DNA of 64,000 nucleotides from Monocercomonoides exilis (lineage: Eukaryota > Preaxostyla > Oxymonadida > Polymastigidae), in assembly GCA_001643675.2 (NCBI GenBank), contig LSRY02000049.1, forward strand, positions 186,001 to 250,000. Reading direction: 5' to 3'. The notes beneath the pieces were generated by a model. The model ran no database searches, was not told where the DNA came from, and worked only from the letters and a program-made list of their open reading frames with translations. Of this stretch, positions 10,875-25,800 are shown piece by piece (within the stretch, counting starts at the first letter, position 1; the number at the start of each line of letters is the position of its first letter). A program made the translations under genes and the position numbers.

Positions 10875-13800
10875 TCATTGAAGCGGAATGGTAGTTAATT
10901 TTTTCCAGTCATCCACAGCAGATGAGCAAGACAAACGAATTAACTCAATTAAAGATCTTGCAGTTTGCTCGGGATCACATTCGGAAATTTTTGAGATCGT
11001 GTTTTCAAATTCTGATAATCTGTTTTCGCAAACTTTACCCAAAATTTCAATTGTCAATTTATGACATTCTTTAAGTCCTATAAGTATATTTGAAATATCA
11101 GCAAGTCTATCAATACATCTTGCAAATAGCCAGAGGCTTCCATCTTTTGAGCAATGAAGATAAGGGTTCTTTCCGCTTACCTCATCCGCATGTAAAGAAA
11201 GCAATTCAAGCAGAGAGAAAAGATCATTCACACACGTTTCATATGCACGAATTATACATCTTTTCCACGATTTGCTTGAAATGTTTTCTACTGGTCGCAT
11301 GCTGTCGTCAACATCAATGCTTTCCAAGAGAGCACCAACGATAGTTGCACACGCATGACCCTGCACTGATGTGATGAAGGAAGGATGGAAAAACATTGCA
11401 AAGAAGCAATAAAAGGGGGTTGGGCCAAGTGAAGTGGGTTGGATCTTAATCGGGAAGTGAGATTGGTCGCTTGAATTATTATTAAAAAGTAGATTCCTTT
11501 CGGAAAATGAGGGAGAAAGAATATTTGATGATTTGAGTTCTTTTTCAGTCGTTGGCTTTCCTTTACGGCTGAGCATGGCTGAAGGATTCGAGTCAAAATT
11601 CAACGGTTGTGGAAGTGAGGAGAGATTCGTGCATTCATGTACAGAAACATATTGAATTATCATTCTCAAATTTGCGCTTGAAATTAAAGAAGGCGAAGAC
11701 CTTATATAATTGTCATAACGATTGCAAAGAAGGAATGGATAGTCTTTACAAAGATCAGCAAATAAAATTTTCTTTCTGTTTAACACGTGGAGCTCTTTCT
11801 GAAGAGCTATCTGGATTTTATCGCGTTCCTCTGCTTCTTTTACTGTTGAAAAGATGTCTTTCAGAATTTCTCTTTTGTTAAGATCAGAAACAGTTGGAGG
11901 AATAAACTGTGGATGAAGGCAAAAAGCAAAGTAATGTCCACAACATTTGAAAAGCAAGCTGTTCAAAAGTTCTGCATCCTTCGAATCTTTATTAACATTT
12001 TCACTGCTATATTGTAGATATAAAAACAAAACGTGAGAAATTGTTTCCAAATAGCAATTTCCTAATTTCTCTTTGATTGCAGGGTGCCATCTCGGAGAGT
12101 CCATTGCCACAGATAAAGGTGGTGAGAACATGTACTGTTTTTGTGGAACATACAATGCATCAATAAGTCGAGCACTTGGCGTTTTTTTAGATGGTTTGAC
12201 TTTCGCTAACGCAGTTGCAGAAGCAAGCTTTTTAAGATCTTCTTCAACAGTTGGCAATGATAAAAATGATGGGATTACGGAATCATTGAGTGATACAATA
12301 GGTGGTATAACAAGAGAATCGATATCAATATGATTACTTGAACTCTCTGGAACATTGCAAGTGACAGTCAGTGATTCAGTTATTGGACTGATATAATTAT
12401 TATCTTTTGAAGTTGAATTAGCCGAAGAAGAGGATAATGAAGTAGAAGAAGGAGTAGAAGGAGAAGATGAAGAAGAAGAAGAAGAAGAAGAAGCAGAAGA
12501 AGGAACAGAAGAAGACGAGGCAACATCATCAGTTTCAGTTTTTAGTAATTGATGCTCTTCCTCGCCACCATCGCATTGAGGCAATTGATTCTCTGCTTCA
12601 AATCCAGCAAGCAGTGCATCGAAAAGCGCAACTCCAGCATTCAATAACGGAAGCAGAAGCGATAGCACAACGAGTGCAGGCTGGCGAACAAGTAGAGGGA
12701 ATCGTGGCCTGGTTAAGACAAAGAATACGGAAAGGTTTCGAGGTGTTTCGTCATTCAAAGAGAAACCAAATGGATGCCTTTGATCGTCTGAAGTTTGAGT
12801 CGAATTTGACTCCGAATTTGCTGTATCGTTTGCTTGATGTGCATTCTGCGACGATTGGACTGGAGGAGGTTCTTTCAGAGCTGTTTTGAGCACTTTAACC
12901 ATCGTGCTAAATGAATTGACACTTGATTGATATAGAATATTTGCAAGCATTGCAGTTGCCAGAAGCGGAATAAATGCAGAATCATGATCTGAAAAATCTT
13001 CATCCCATGCAACTTTATGAAAGCCTGCTGTCCGCGCTGGAGTGTTGATCTCAACAAGAAGCCATTTGAGAAGGTACGAAGCAATCTCTGTTCTTTCTTT
13101 TTGATCTGGTGAGATTATTAAGAAAGGAGAAAATGGAATCAGCCCCGATATATTTTGATTCTCATGAGCTGGATCAGATTCAACAAGAAGCATCAGTGGA
13201 TTCCAAACCCTGTCTTCTCGGAGAGCCTCACGACTGATAAAGACAGTCATTATCAAATGAAGAGCAGTTTCTCGTCTCAGACTTCTAATATCCCTTCTGA
13301 GGAAGATGGCACACGAACGACGAAGTGCCTGAGAAACTGGAGAGAACGTTCTCAATACACGATAAAACAATGAAGTTGAACGAGGAAAGAATCCATAGAA
13401 TTGCAGGCAGCAATTGAGGCACCATTTGAAATGTTCGGAGCAAAAGACGTTTTCTAATATTCTATCCCGTACTTCTAATCGGTGGGTCGATGAATTTTGC
13501 GGTTGATACATAAGTTCAGATAGGACTGAAGCAAAGAATGAGTATGAATAACGCATGATTTCGTCTTGATAGGAGAGCGCAACAGATGGAGGTGGATTCA
13601 TATGAATGAAAATGCAGAAATTATGGAAGCATTCAATATTCTGTATTTTAACGAAAATATCAACAATGCTTTGCCTCAAATTTTTGTCGGAGGCTTTTCT
13701 TAGAAAGACGTCCAAAAGATGCATCGCTGCAAGAAGAGTAAAATCATAATCGCAACGATTCTCTTCTTTTAATCTGATATTAATCACATTGCATGCTGCT

Positions 13801-16800
13801 GATAGAGCCTTTGCTGCAATACGCACTTCATTAGACGACCGAATAAACCATGAAATCAAATTTATCAGCTGTTCGGGATTGTGAACATCCCTCACAGAAT
13901 TAGTCAATTTTGTTGGATCCAAAAACTCTTTGACTGTGTCATCCTGTTCTTCAACCTGGACATGAGTAAGATGTTCAATATCAGCAAATTTTGCTACAAG
14001 TAATAAAAGTACTTCATGAAAGCGTTCAGGATCAACAGAGTAATACAAAGGCAGAGCAAGATACGATGGAACAACAGTTGATTTATGTGTTCTTCGGAAT
14101 AAGCGATCTTCATTTCTTCCAACTGCGTCGCAATGTCCCTCAAAGAATGTAAATACTGGACGAGATGGATAGAAACATTCTGGAGTGTTGTACTCCCCTC
14201 CTCTGAGTCCATCGTCTGAGAATCCTTCGTATGTATCATACGTGGAATCGGCAAAGTGAGATACTGATGCTTCCCACTCGCAGTTGTAGTAAATAGAATA
14301 TTGTGCTTCAGAAGCTGGCAATTGTGGAATTAATGCAAATGATCCATCATTCGACGATGCCAATACAGATTTTTCAGCGATCTGAGGGATACATTCACCT
14401 TTTCGGCAATGGCAAGAATCTTCGTCTTTAAGACTGTTGGTATTAGCAAGCTGACTGTACATGTTTTGTTTGCTTATTCCAGCTGATGCAAAGCAACCAC
14501 AAGAGCACACTCTGTCTGCAACAATTCTTCGAACCCATCTCAATTCTTGAATTCGAGGAGTTGTTTCAAGAGTAGTTTCTGTGGCCTCAAGAATATGATT
14601 AGTATCGACCTGCTGAGTGTATGACGTATTTGCTGCATCAGTAACTGGCTTGTTGGCTTCATATACTGATTGATCCAATGGGATGGTTGGAGGTATTGCA
14701 GTTGCAGGATGGACAACTGTATGATGCTCAGCAGACGATGATGACATTGACTCTGATGAAGATGACGACACAGCAGATGCAGAAGCACTTGAAGAAGTTG
14801 CATTCTCCATTTTCTCATTGGACATAGAAAAGCCCCAACGCCATTTTGCTTGTTCTGCTCTGAGAACAGCTTTGTTACGGAGTTGTGCAGCCAGCCAATA
14901 TGGCCCAGCTATCAGTTTTTCATCAAAAGACACAAATACTCCCGAAGGTTGAATTGAATCAGCCTCTTCATCGATTTCAATTTCATGTTTCATTTTCCCC
15001 GTTTCCTCATGTGACACAATTGCAAGCATTTCGGAGGATGTGCACTTTTTCTTGCTTTCTTTAATTTGCCACATCTCGTCCCCTTTCTGTTTTAAGACAA
15101 GATCACGGTCCCATTTCTTGCTGAACACAGCGGCATCTTTCAGGTTATCGCTTTCCTTCCAATCTTGCTTCATTCGGCTGATAAATAGTTCGTTACGCTC
15201 TTTAATACGCTGTTTTTCTTCTTCTCCATTTAAGACATCATCCCCAATCACACACATTCGAAGCAACATGGATGCAGCTTCTCTTGTTTTCCATTGTTTC
15301 GCTTCGCACAACACTAACATAATATCTGAGATGCACGAATTGATAATGAAACGTCTCAAAGGAGGGCTAACACGAGCAAATGCAGCAAGAGACGACATCA
15401 CATACATCAGAGGAATTCGAGATTTCTTTCGTTCAAGAGTTTTCTTTAATAAATGTTTAACCAACATCAAAACGTTATTTGGAATTTCAACAAATTCTTT
15501 TGGTTTTAAGGGATATATTGATTCTGTTTCAACATAATATGAAGACGTATTTGAAAGATGGTTAACAGGAAATCTTGAATTATCAAATATGTTGTTGCAG
15601 CTAAGCATCATATTCGGGTGAGAGAACATTGCAATAGCATGCAAAAGCACGTTTAGCCAGCGTGCAAGTTCGTCTCTTAATGATGTTGCGCATAATTGAA
15701 GTGTACATTCCATGAGTTCTAAAAAGAATGTTGCTCCAACATAAGACACAGAATACATTGCTGAAGCTACAACATTGTCTGCCATGCCCTCTTCAACTAA
15801 CCGAGTGAAAAATTTGGTGCATCTAATGGCCATCCAAATGGAACCAAAAATGTTAACCTTTGCACCGCGAATTAGTAATGGAGACACAAAACGCGCGTAG
15901 CAGCAATATGCATTATCAGGATAATATGGTGGGAGAAGTGCAGGAAATGGTGTGTTTTTAATAAAGCTTGGATTAGCACATGGAAGATTCGCAAAGTTCG
16001 GCTGCTGTGGCAGTCGTTCTTTTGGGAATTGATCTTCATTCATGTTTCGCTTGACATATGGCAAAATAGCTGCAATGATTGATTCTGTTGATTCAGAGGA
16101 CAGTTTTTGAGCATTTCCCCAGTCAATTCCATCCCACTCAAAGCATGAGCACATCTCTGACTCTCTCACAGCAGCATCCACTTCAAATCGGAAAGTACGA
16201 CTTAGACGGAAGCGATTCTCTTTTGTTAACGTAATGCCTTTTAACAGTTCGTTCAATTCAAGTTCTTCTTCATCTGTGAGCTTATCATCTGCTTCATCCA
16301 ATTGGGTCTCGCCGTCAGATTCTTGTTCTGTTTTTGCTTCCTTTTCTTTAGCCCTTTTGTTTTTAATTTCATTCATGAATTTTGCTTTTGCCTGCCTTCT
16401 CGCATCATCCAATAAAGCCTTTGAAACTTTGTTGCATCGGGCTTTGCATCTTTCTTTTTCTTCAGCTATCATTCCTTCAACCTCACTGCAAGCACTCAGC
16501 AATGGCAAAGCGAGATACATCGTGTACATGACTGATGTTATAAGCACTTTGATTCCAGCCTTTGATGATGCAGTCGAAACTTGCGGTGCTTTCTTCTTTC
16601 CAAATTGCTCTTCGTCTTTTTCTCGTGCATATTTGTTGTATTCAAATTCGCTATCTTCCTCTCCCACAATAAAATCTGCAATACGTCTCGGATAATCAAG
16701 AGAAAGAAGTAACAACGATGCAAATGTTCCCATTGAAGCGAAATCTCGAAGGATTAGGTACAGTGGAAGCATGGAAGCATATTTTGTTTGACGACACGGA

Positions 16801-19800
16801 AGCAGCGAAAGAAGGGAATAAAGAAGAGATTGGCAGAGTGACAATGATGGAGAGAGAATGAAAGAATTATTATTCAGACACTCATCGATGAGCTGAGAAG
16901 AAGGAAACGGAGGCAATGGAGGAAGATATGGATGCTCTTCCGGTGGATATTCTAATTGTGCCGACGATGAATTAGAGAAAACTGTATATAGTGAAGAAGA
17001 AAACGAAGATTCTGGAGTTAATGCAGATGATGAGGAAGAAGATGACGACGGTCCATTTGAATGTTGCTGCTGCTTTTCGATTTCTTCATCTTCCAAATCT
17101 TTCCAGTCTTCTTCTTGTTGTGATTCTGAGTCGTACGCTTCGTCATAAGATCCTTCAATCGTAAATCCGGATGTTGCTTTCCCTCGGTGCTCCGCTTTTA
17201 TCTGCATCGCTCGCTGTCTGCGAAGCTCAGCTTCTTCCCATGCACCTCTAACAAGCAGAACACGCAGAACAGCCAGAACAAGTTTTGCAAAAGCCATTTT
17301 GGCAACATCATCTGTGCAGTCAACAAGAATAGCTTTAAGCCAAGGTGTTTGCAACTGTGGAGGAGAATATTCCTCTTCATCCGAATCAAAATCCATTGAC
17401 CCAACAGGTGCTGGTGGATTAAGCTGATAGCAGCATTCTGCAGCAAATAGAGAGGCAATGCGTATATCGATTGAAGCAAGCCCTTCAAACTGCCTGATCC
17501 AATAAGCCAGCAGAGGTCGCTCGCTTGAGTGAATGTAAGTATCAAATAAGAAATACATCCACACCCTGATGAAGTCCGTTGATGATGTCAAATGATTCAG
17601 TTCCAACGCATTCGGAGTTGGTAAGCACAAAGATGAGATTGCATGATATGCTAAGGCCACAACCTGCGGACGAGCAGCGAACTGTCGAGCAAATGAAGAA
17701 TGAATCAAGTATGAGTCCATCGTTTCCATTCCTTTTCTGATGTCCAATGGAACAGGGAATAATGTTGAGGATGCGCAAAGTGCTCGAGATGTTATTGGGC
17801 ATACTGATAAGGAGTTCTCGTCTTTAAAAGCAGGGCACTCAACGTTCATGCGATATTTCATCATGTAATCAAATAATGATGCAATCATTCGGAAATGGTT
17901 GTGATTGTAAATATGTGTTTCGTGTGTGAATTCTCTGTTTTCGGACTGAATCTGCTGAAGTGTGCCTATTGGCACATATTTCCTAATTTCCTCTGCTGAA
18001 GGCATTTCCTGTGTCAGCGAGTAAAATGGTATCTTTTGTTCTGGCTCATCTCTTTCCATCGATTCAGATGATTGTGCATCGGATGAAACTTCGTTTTCTT
18101 CTTTTTCATCAAAAGGCAGGATTCTGTCATAAACAAGCAAATATGCTGAATATGGCTTGTCTTCTTCAGCATCAACCCATTTTTTCTGTTTCCAGTCATA
18201 TTTGCGTGTCGTCTGCTTACCTCCAAAGCATTGCTCCTTTAAGCGGAGAGGATCAACTTCCTCAACTGATGAGTCATTGAAGCAGAGCCATCTGTGCGGA
18301 GGGCGTCGTTCACGGATGTATGAATAGTAATGGCCAGATTCAGAAGAACCCGTGTGAACCACAACACCTGCAAGACGATACAAATATCTCTGCGCAGGAG
18401 GAACAGAAGAGTAAGTAACTGTTGCATGGGAAGAAGAAGATGACGATGAGGAAGAGGAAGAGGAAGAGGAAGAGGATGCTGAAGAAGATGATGGTGAAGC
18501 TGCTTTCAATTCTTCAAGTGCCTCTTCAATGGACAGCGGACGAGGCTCCTCCATCAAATCAAGTGGTGTTTTTTTCTGCTGCACCATCTGGAATAGAGAC
18601 TCAATTGTGGTTTCTCTCTCTCTTTCATCAAATGTTTCTGATGTAAACGGTGTCAAATCGAGCACCTCTCCTTCCACTGGAAACTCAAAATAGTCATTCA
18701 CTTTATATTTCAAGAATGTTTCAAAGTTGAACTCAAAACGCTTCAGATGGAATATCAGGGTGTTCGGTAATTTGCCAAGCAGCGTGCGCTTAACGCTCGT
18801 AACAAGTCCGTTGCATTCAGTACATTGGTACTTGTTATCTCCATCAAGCACTTCACCCTGAACAAATAGCTTCAGAGACGAAAATAAGGATCCTTTCGAT
18901 TTAACGTCAACGGGAAGCACGTAGAACGGATCTCTTCTTTCGCTTCTGTGCCCAGCCTCGCAAATAATCTGATTGACAAATTCGCCTTGGAACATGCGCT
19001 TCAGCACATTCTCCTGTTTGTTCGATTTCAGTGTCTTCTCTAAATTATCAAAAAGCTGTCCAAGAAATTCATCTGCATCCATTTGAATGTATATTGACAT
19101 TTTCGTCCCATTTGGATTTCTATAAGCATCACAAAATGGACGCGTTTCTGCTGCTTTGTGAGAATTTTCCTGCATGTTTGCAAACAATGTCTGAAGTTCG
19201 TCCCAAGAAGACTCTGGAATTTCCTCTTGTTCCTCTGTCTCTCCTCTTTCAGCAAGTATCATTTGTTCAACTTCTTTCTCTTGCTTAACTTTTTCGTATG
19301 CTGCATCTTTAAGCGAAAACAGAGATAGTCTGAAAGGATAATGCATATACAATTGTTGCATAAATGATAGCATGTAGCAGATAGTACCAAGGTTATTCAT
19401 TCCAGAATACCCACTCTTTCCTCTCTTCATCTGTGCTGGCCAGTGCCTGAATCCATTCACAGAGCTTCGATGACGCTCTCTCAGCTGTAATCTTCCAAAT
19501 AGCCATCCTGCTCTAAGCGAGCACGGAGGGCATTCATTGCACAGAGAAAGCAAAAGATCCACAGCCGCCATTCGAGTGCCTTCTCGCTTGCATTGTGGCT
19601 CTTCCTGCGAGATTGGTGCTATCTGAAGTGGAAATGATGGAGACTGCTGATTTGTGAGCTTGGCAGGTGATAAAAGTGCAATAGATGAGGATGACAAAGG
19701 AAGAGTCTCCCAAACTGTCTTATTTTGTGCAATGTCCATTTGCAGTGTTTCTGGTGTTGTTATGTTTGTAAGCATGTGGTGGAATATGTGCGAAACAAGG

Positions 19801-22800
19801 TTAAATTCTTGTGAAGTACCCAGAATAGATTTGAGCGACATTGAGCTGCTTTTGGTTGTGCATTCTAAATGTTCTGGAGTTAATTTAGAAGATGAAGAAG
19901 CATTTATGCTCGCCTGGCTTTCGTCCTGATGAAAATCAGACGAAAGTTCAATGATGTTCTTTAGCAGACGTAGCCAGCCAATCAACACATCGTCACTTTG
20001 TGTTGTGAAAGGTGACTCGGATGGATCTCCGTCGAATTCAATTGTTGGCCTATGGACGATGATGGAAGACACCACACTTGCCAGAGACGGAAGATCATGC
20101 ACAAGCGAATATGGCTGAGCAGGAATGACTTGTATCTTGTGTAGTGCCAATACTCCGATGAGTTTTGAGAAAAACGAAAAGAAGTTTTCACAGTTGGATA
20201 GAGGGCTTAGATAATCAAGCTCGTCAGCTGTGTTGATCACACAGTGAAGGAGCTTGGAGCAGACCGGAGACAATGTTTGACTTTCAGTATCTGAAAGAGA
20301 CTTTTGCTCTGCCAGTGTCACAACTTTTGTCAAAAACTTTTCAAAAGAAATGCGCACAGATGCAACTGTCGAGTGGAGAAGAAGAGCAGAAAAGAAGACG
20401 TCAAATGAAGGCGACGATATTTCTTTCAGCATTGAATCTGTTGATTGTTTAGACGAGCACAGAGCAAAAAGAATGGATAAAAGTGATTCAACTCCCTTTG
20501 AGGACTCCACAGCTGTTGGATCAAGTGAAGAGGAGAAAGATTGCTTGCCATCTGACTCCAACATTTTCAAAGGAGGCATTGTTTCTTCTACTAATGAAGT
20601 TATATCTGGAATGCATTGAGTTAACCATAGAAGATTGGCATCTGACTTCTTTCCAGATTCGAAAACAGCTTCTTCTGAAACATAGCACCCGCCAGGACCA
20701 TATCCAAACTGTTCGCCCTGTGAACTGTAGATTGATTTGTGCGAAATCTGTTCTGTGTCCATCTTTCCGATTTGACTTGAATTATCTTTGGAGCTTAGCT
20801 CAATTCTCATCAGACGCGTTTTCTCCAATGCTTTCATAATTACTCCATCTTTTTGCTCTCCCAACATCTTTGACGAGGCTCCTCCTGAAAACTTCCAGCC
20901 AAATTCATTTGCTCCAGTTGAAATAGATGGTAGTAGGTGTTTCGAAGCAAAATACTGAAGATGCTGCGAAGATAAAGAAAACAGAGAAGCCAACGAAAGC
21001 AGTTGGTAGAATAATGATTTAGAAAGAGTTGTTGCCGAATCTTCTTGCAATTCTGCCATTTGATTGAAAATGGTCCGAATATGCTTCTGGGATTGATTAA
21101 CGTTGATTTCATCTTCATTGTCATTTAAGATTATACTTGTTTCTATGTCCATAGCTGAGGTGTTGGATGATAGACTTTCTTTGGCTTCTTCTGATTGTTG
21201 TGATGATGTTGTTGTTTCAGATGAATCGACAATGAATGATGAAATTACTGCCATCAGCTGAGAAAATATAGAAGATCTCAGCGAAGCTGGAGTTGCCTCA
21301 TCTGTAAAGTCTATTGTGAAAAGAAGCGAAAATAGTGTTAAAAGTCCACCAGAAAGACAAAAGTGATCCTTCCATTCAGAAATAGCGTGCTGAATTGAGG
21401 ATTTTCCTTGTTTGTTCTCATCTTCATTGTTTTTCTGTTCGTCTTTTTGGCTTGCAGTGGAGCATGATGACCAATAATTGTTTGATTCATCGAGCATTGA
21501 AAGAACAACCCCAAGTGAATACTCCAACTTGTTGAGAGAAGATGAATCGAACACTTCACGCCATGAAATTATCCTCTGCTGAATAGTCTCCTTTGATAAA
21601 GCCGAAGAAAAAGCATTTGACGATAACAATGACGACGACGACGATGATGATGATTCTCCATAAATAGAAGTTGCTGATTGTTCAGAGTCTCTCATTCGCT
21701 CAGAAGGATTGCAAGTGATGATAGCATCCTGAATAGATTTGTTTGTTGGCGCCTCAGCCAGAAGTGACTTTACCAAGTATGTAATTGAAGGAGATGCACC
21801 CAATGCACTGAACAGAAGTGGATGATGACTGAGGAGCAGCTGAGATGGATACAGATAAGGAGGAATGGCAGAAAATGGATAAGCATAACACACAGGTCGA
21901 AGAAGGGGATCTGCTTCCGTCATTGTAGAGACATTAATTACTGATTCGTCATACAACTTTGAGTTTGCTTCTTCGTCTGTAGCAGTCCCTCCCAGAGTAG
22001 AAAAGGAGAGCGTATAAGCTTTGTGCGGATCACGTAGCATCTCTCTCAAAACAGCTGGCTGTGCAGCAGATTTGAGTACTTCCTTCTCCTTTTCCAGTTG
22101 ATACTCGCTTCCCTTGTTCTCTGCCCCAATGCTTCGAATGTGCTGCTTCAGCGCAACATCCAGCTTTGGCTCTTGCTTCTTTGCAAGTGATAAAAGTGAG
22201 CTTTTGTCCTGTGTGTAATCAGCCATTCCGTTGTACAGCCAGACATCGCTAATTTGTTTCATTGCTTTCCAGTTCGGTCTGCTGATAAAGTTCCGCATGT
22301 TTTCTGCTTCTTCTATTTCTGCCTCCATCATTCCAGGTTCATGCACCGTTATTTCTCCATCCATCGCTTCGAGTCCCTGCCCCAGCATCGCATCGAGCTG
22401 GCTGCGCGTAATTGCTCCAGTTTTCTCAGCGTACAGTATTCGAAGAAGCTGCGGACATGCTTTCTCTGTTGTTGTGATTGCCGTCTTGACATCGCCAGTG
22501 GCACCAGCTTCCAATGTTACTTCCACTTTCATCATTGGGCCGTGCCTTTGGTGAGAGCGGGCACGAGAGCATCTGATGAGCGGATGCACTTGCATGTCAA
22601 ACTGGTCGATCATCTCTTTGATGATGAGAAGGGCATTTTCTGCTCGTATGTACAAGAGCTGCGATATCTCCTCTGCATCACGCTGCTTCTTATTTATCGC
22701 ATCGACAAGATTCTTCACTTCTCTCATAGCCTTGTTGAGGCAGGCATTTATTGCCTCCTCAAACTGGATGAGTGCAATTGTTTCGTCGCACATCTCTTCT

Positions 22801-25800
22801 TCACTCATCGCTCGCTCGCTCTGAAGCATCTGTGACTGTGGCGACTGAATAAACTTTGTCAGCTCCGGAAACGCATTCGGAGCAAATGACTGCATCAAGC
22901 AGGAACGGGCGTTGGATCCGATATTTGCATAATGTGCAGGAGAAGAGAAAGAAGAGGACGAAGATGAGGAAGACGATTTTGATGACTTAGATGTGCGAGC
23001 AGTCTTCTGCTTGTTGAGCGTCTGAAGCTCTGCTTCGATGTTGCGCGAAGAACCGTTCATCAGAGCTATTTCCCAGATCGTCTCGTCTGCCACTCGAAGC
23101 GCTTCTTCAATCGCTTTCAGGTTTTGCTTTGTCTGCTCACAGTTTTCAGCATATGAAAGCACAGATAATTTGTTCTTTTCAATAAGTCTCCGTTTATTTT
23201 CTAGAGCTTTCTCTTGTTGCTCGTTTTGTTCCTGTTCTTCTTTCTCAAATGAAGCTGAGATCTCTTTGAAGACTTCCTCAAACTGTGCATCATCTGCTTC
23301 TTCAGAACTTTCCCCTTCACTTGTTTTCTCCTCACGAGCCTGCTTTAGCATTGCCTCCAGCTCCATTTGTTTTTCTTCGTGTCTCTTTCGTTTCTCTTCC
23401 TCAAATTCCTTTTCTTCGACTTTGAGCTCTTCCTCTGCTGACTTTATCTTCGCGTTAATCCTCGCAATGCCATCTGTCCATCTGTTGATTCTGATTGAGT
23501 GCTTTGTCTTAGCAATCGATGCTTGTGTCAAGATTGACTTAAACAGATTGAATTCTGTTGCCGAAAGGCTTCCTTTGTCCATCGTGTGGCACATCTGAAT
23601 GAAGAATGGAATGAACACCTTGGGAAACATGTTGTCGTATTGCAGAACCAACTTCTGAAATTCGGGTGTCGGCTGCACATGCGGCGGAGTCTGCGGAGGA
23701 GTGATAAGCTTCCGTATCAAGTCAACGCCTTGCTCTTTCTCGTCAGCTGTCTGCGCGTCGAGTGTCATCGTGCTCCACACTCGGTCGAGCATCTCCTGTG
23801 TGAGCGGCTGCCGCGACGTCTGAAGAATCTTCAGCAAAAACAGAGCAAGCGAGGACGTGTGCTCAGAGTAAGTGAAGGAGCCTATCTGAGCCGAATCGAT
23901 CTTTAAGCCAGATGTTGCTAAAGACAAAGATGAGCCTATTGAGCTCAAGGAATGCAAAGAAGAAGAGGAATCTGTCAGCATATTCGCTTTGGAGTTCGCC
24001 ATTTTGTTCATCTTCATCATCTCATGCAGCTCTTCAACTTCTGATAGAACAAGCTCAGCAATGTTGTGTTGCATTTGCAGATACGTGAAATACTCTCTTT
24101 CGCTCATCATGTGATTGTCTTGTGTCAATAAAGACCTGTTCTTTTCTTCCTGTTCTTTCTCTTTGAGCAAACGCTGTTTCTTCTCTTCAGTTGTCTCATT
24201 GTCGTGTGCTCCTTTCTTTTCCTGCTGCTGCAATTGTTCTGTTATGATCGCATTTTGTAGGATTCGAATGCTCTGAACAACAGAGTTGTGGCAGTGAAGC
24301 AGCGCAACACAAATCGGGATGAAGTGCTCACGATGAGCCAGAGGAAGCATTGAGACAAGCGGAATGAGATGGAGCAGCGCCTCCTGGAGAACAGGAGGAG
24401 TGCAAGAAAAAGCAGACAAGAAAGGAAATTGTGTGTGGCGTACGAGTGATGGAGAAAATATGAGGTATTGAGGAGTGGTAAAAGAGAAGCTTGACAATGA
24501 CGAGGATGAGGAAGAGGATGAGGAAGAGGAGGAAGAAGAAGAAGACGCAGATGCAGATTCATCTGAAGCGGAAGATGTAGAAGCTGCACAGAAACTAATG
24601 CAAAGCTCTGACAGTTTCTTCACTTCTTCTTCACTTATTTTCTTTTTCTCTTCTTCGCTAAGCGGATCAAGAACGACAGAAAGGAAGAAATCCAATCCTT
24701 TTTCAGAAAGCTGTGGGAATGAGCGAATTATGGATTGCTCCACAATTCCTCTAAGAAGGCGAATAGAATGGACATCGCTGATGAGAATATTGGAAGCATC
24801 TGCTTGTTGAAGAGAAATAGAAGAGGAGCTTGGCAATGATGGCAAGGACGAAGATGAAGAAGGTAAAAAAGAAGATGATGATGATGCGAATTGTTTTTGC
24901 TTTCTTGAATGGAGCTTGGATGTTGTGTTGACGCAAATCGAGTTCACAATCATGTCAAACAGAACTGTCAGATCGCCTTCAGAGCAGACTTTTATCAAAT
25001 CCATGAAAAAGGCATTCATTTCCTTTTCCTCGCTTTCGTGTTTTCCTCTTGCCGCCTTCCACAGAATGCTCAGTACTTGCTCGCCAAGTCCGCCTTTCAG
25101 TTGGCACAACCGCAGCGGCAGCGCAAACGCCCTCTTTGCGACTTCCATGTGCATTCTCTCTCCAAATATTGCTTCGATCACATGATACTCCGCCAGCATT
25201 GCAAGGAAGGTTCGCGGACGCATTGCTGATGCGCACACAATTGAACGTGATTCAATGACACTTCGAGGCAAACGAGGAGTAACAGTCTTCAATGGATCAC
25301 TTTCAATCTTCGCAATCAAAGCAAGTGCATCTTTTATTTTACTGTCGAGCAGAAGTTGTTGTGCATCTCGATTGTTATTTCCTCCTTCAACGTGCTGTTG
25401 GTTTCTGTTAAGTGCTTCTTCTCTTTCTGCTTCTAATTTTGCTTTCAATTCTTTAGCTTGCCTTAATTGGCTCTTTCGCTCCATAATTTCAGCCCTTCTT
25501 TCTCTCACCTCCTTCTCTCTTGCTTCGTCTTCGTCTTCCACCGACTGTGACACAGTCGATGATTGCGACTTGCAAAATGACTCAACAAACTGAATGGCAG
25601 CTGCAATACGCTTTTCCAGCGACGAAGCGCTCATCTGGCGCACGCAGATGTGGAACAGGAGCTCCTCCATCGCTTCCTTCACATTTCGCTTTCTGCCTTT
25701 CCCCAACGGAAGAGCAGCGGAATCGCTTATTTGTGCTATGCGAATAAGCACAGACTCTATCGAGTTCAATATGCGAAAAGCAGATTTCTTTTCAGATGGG

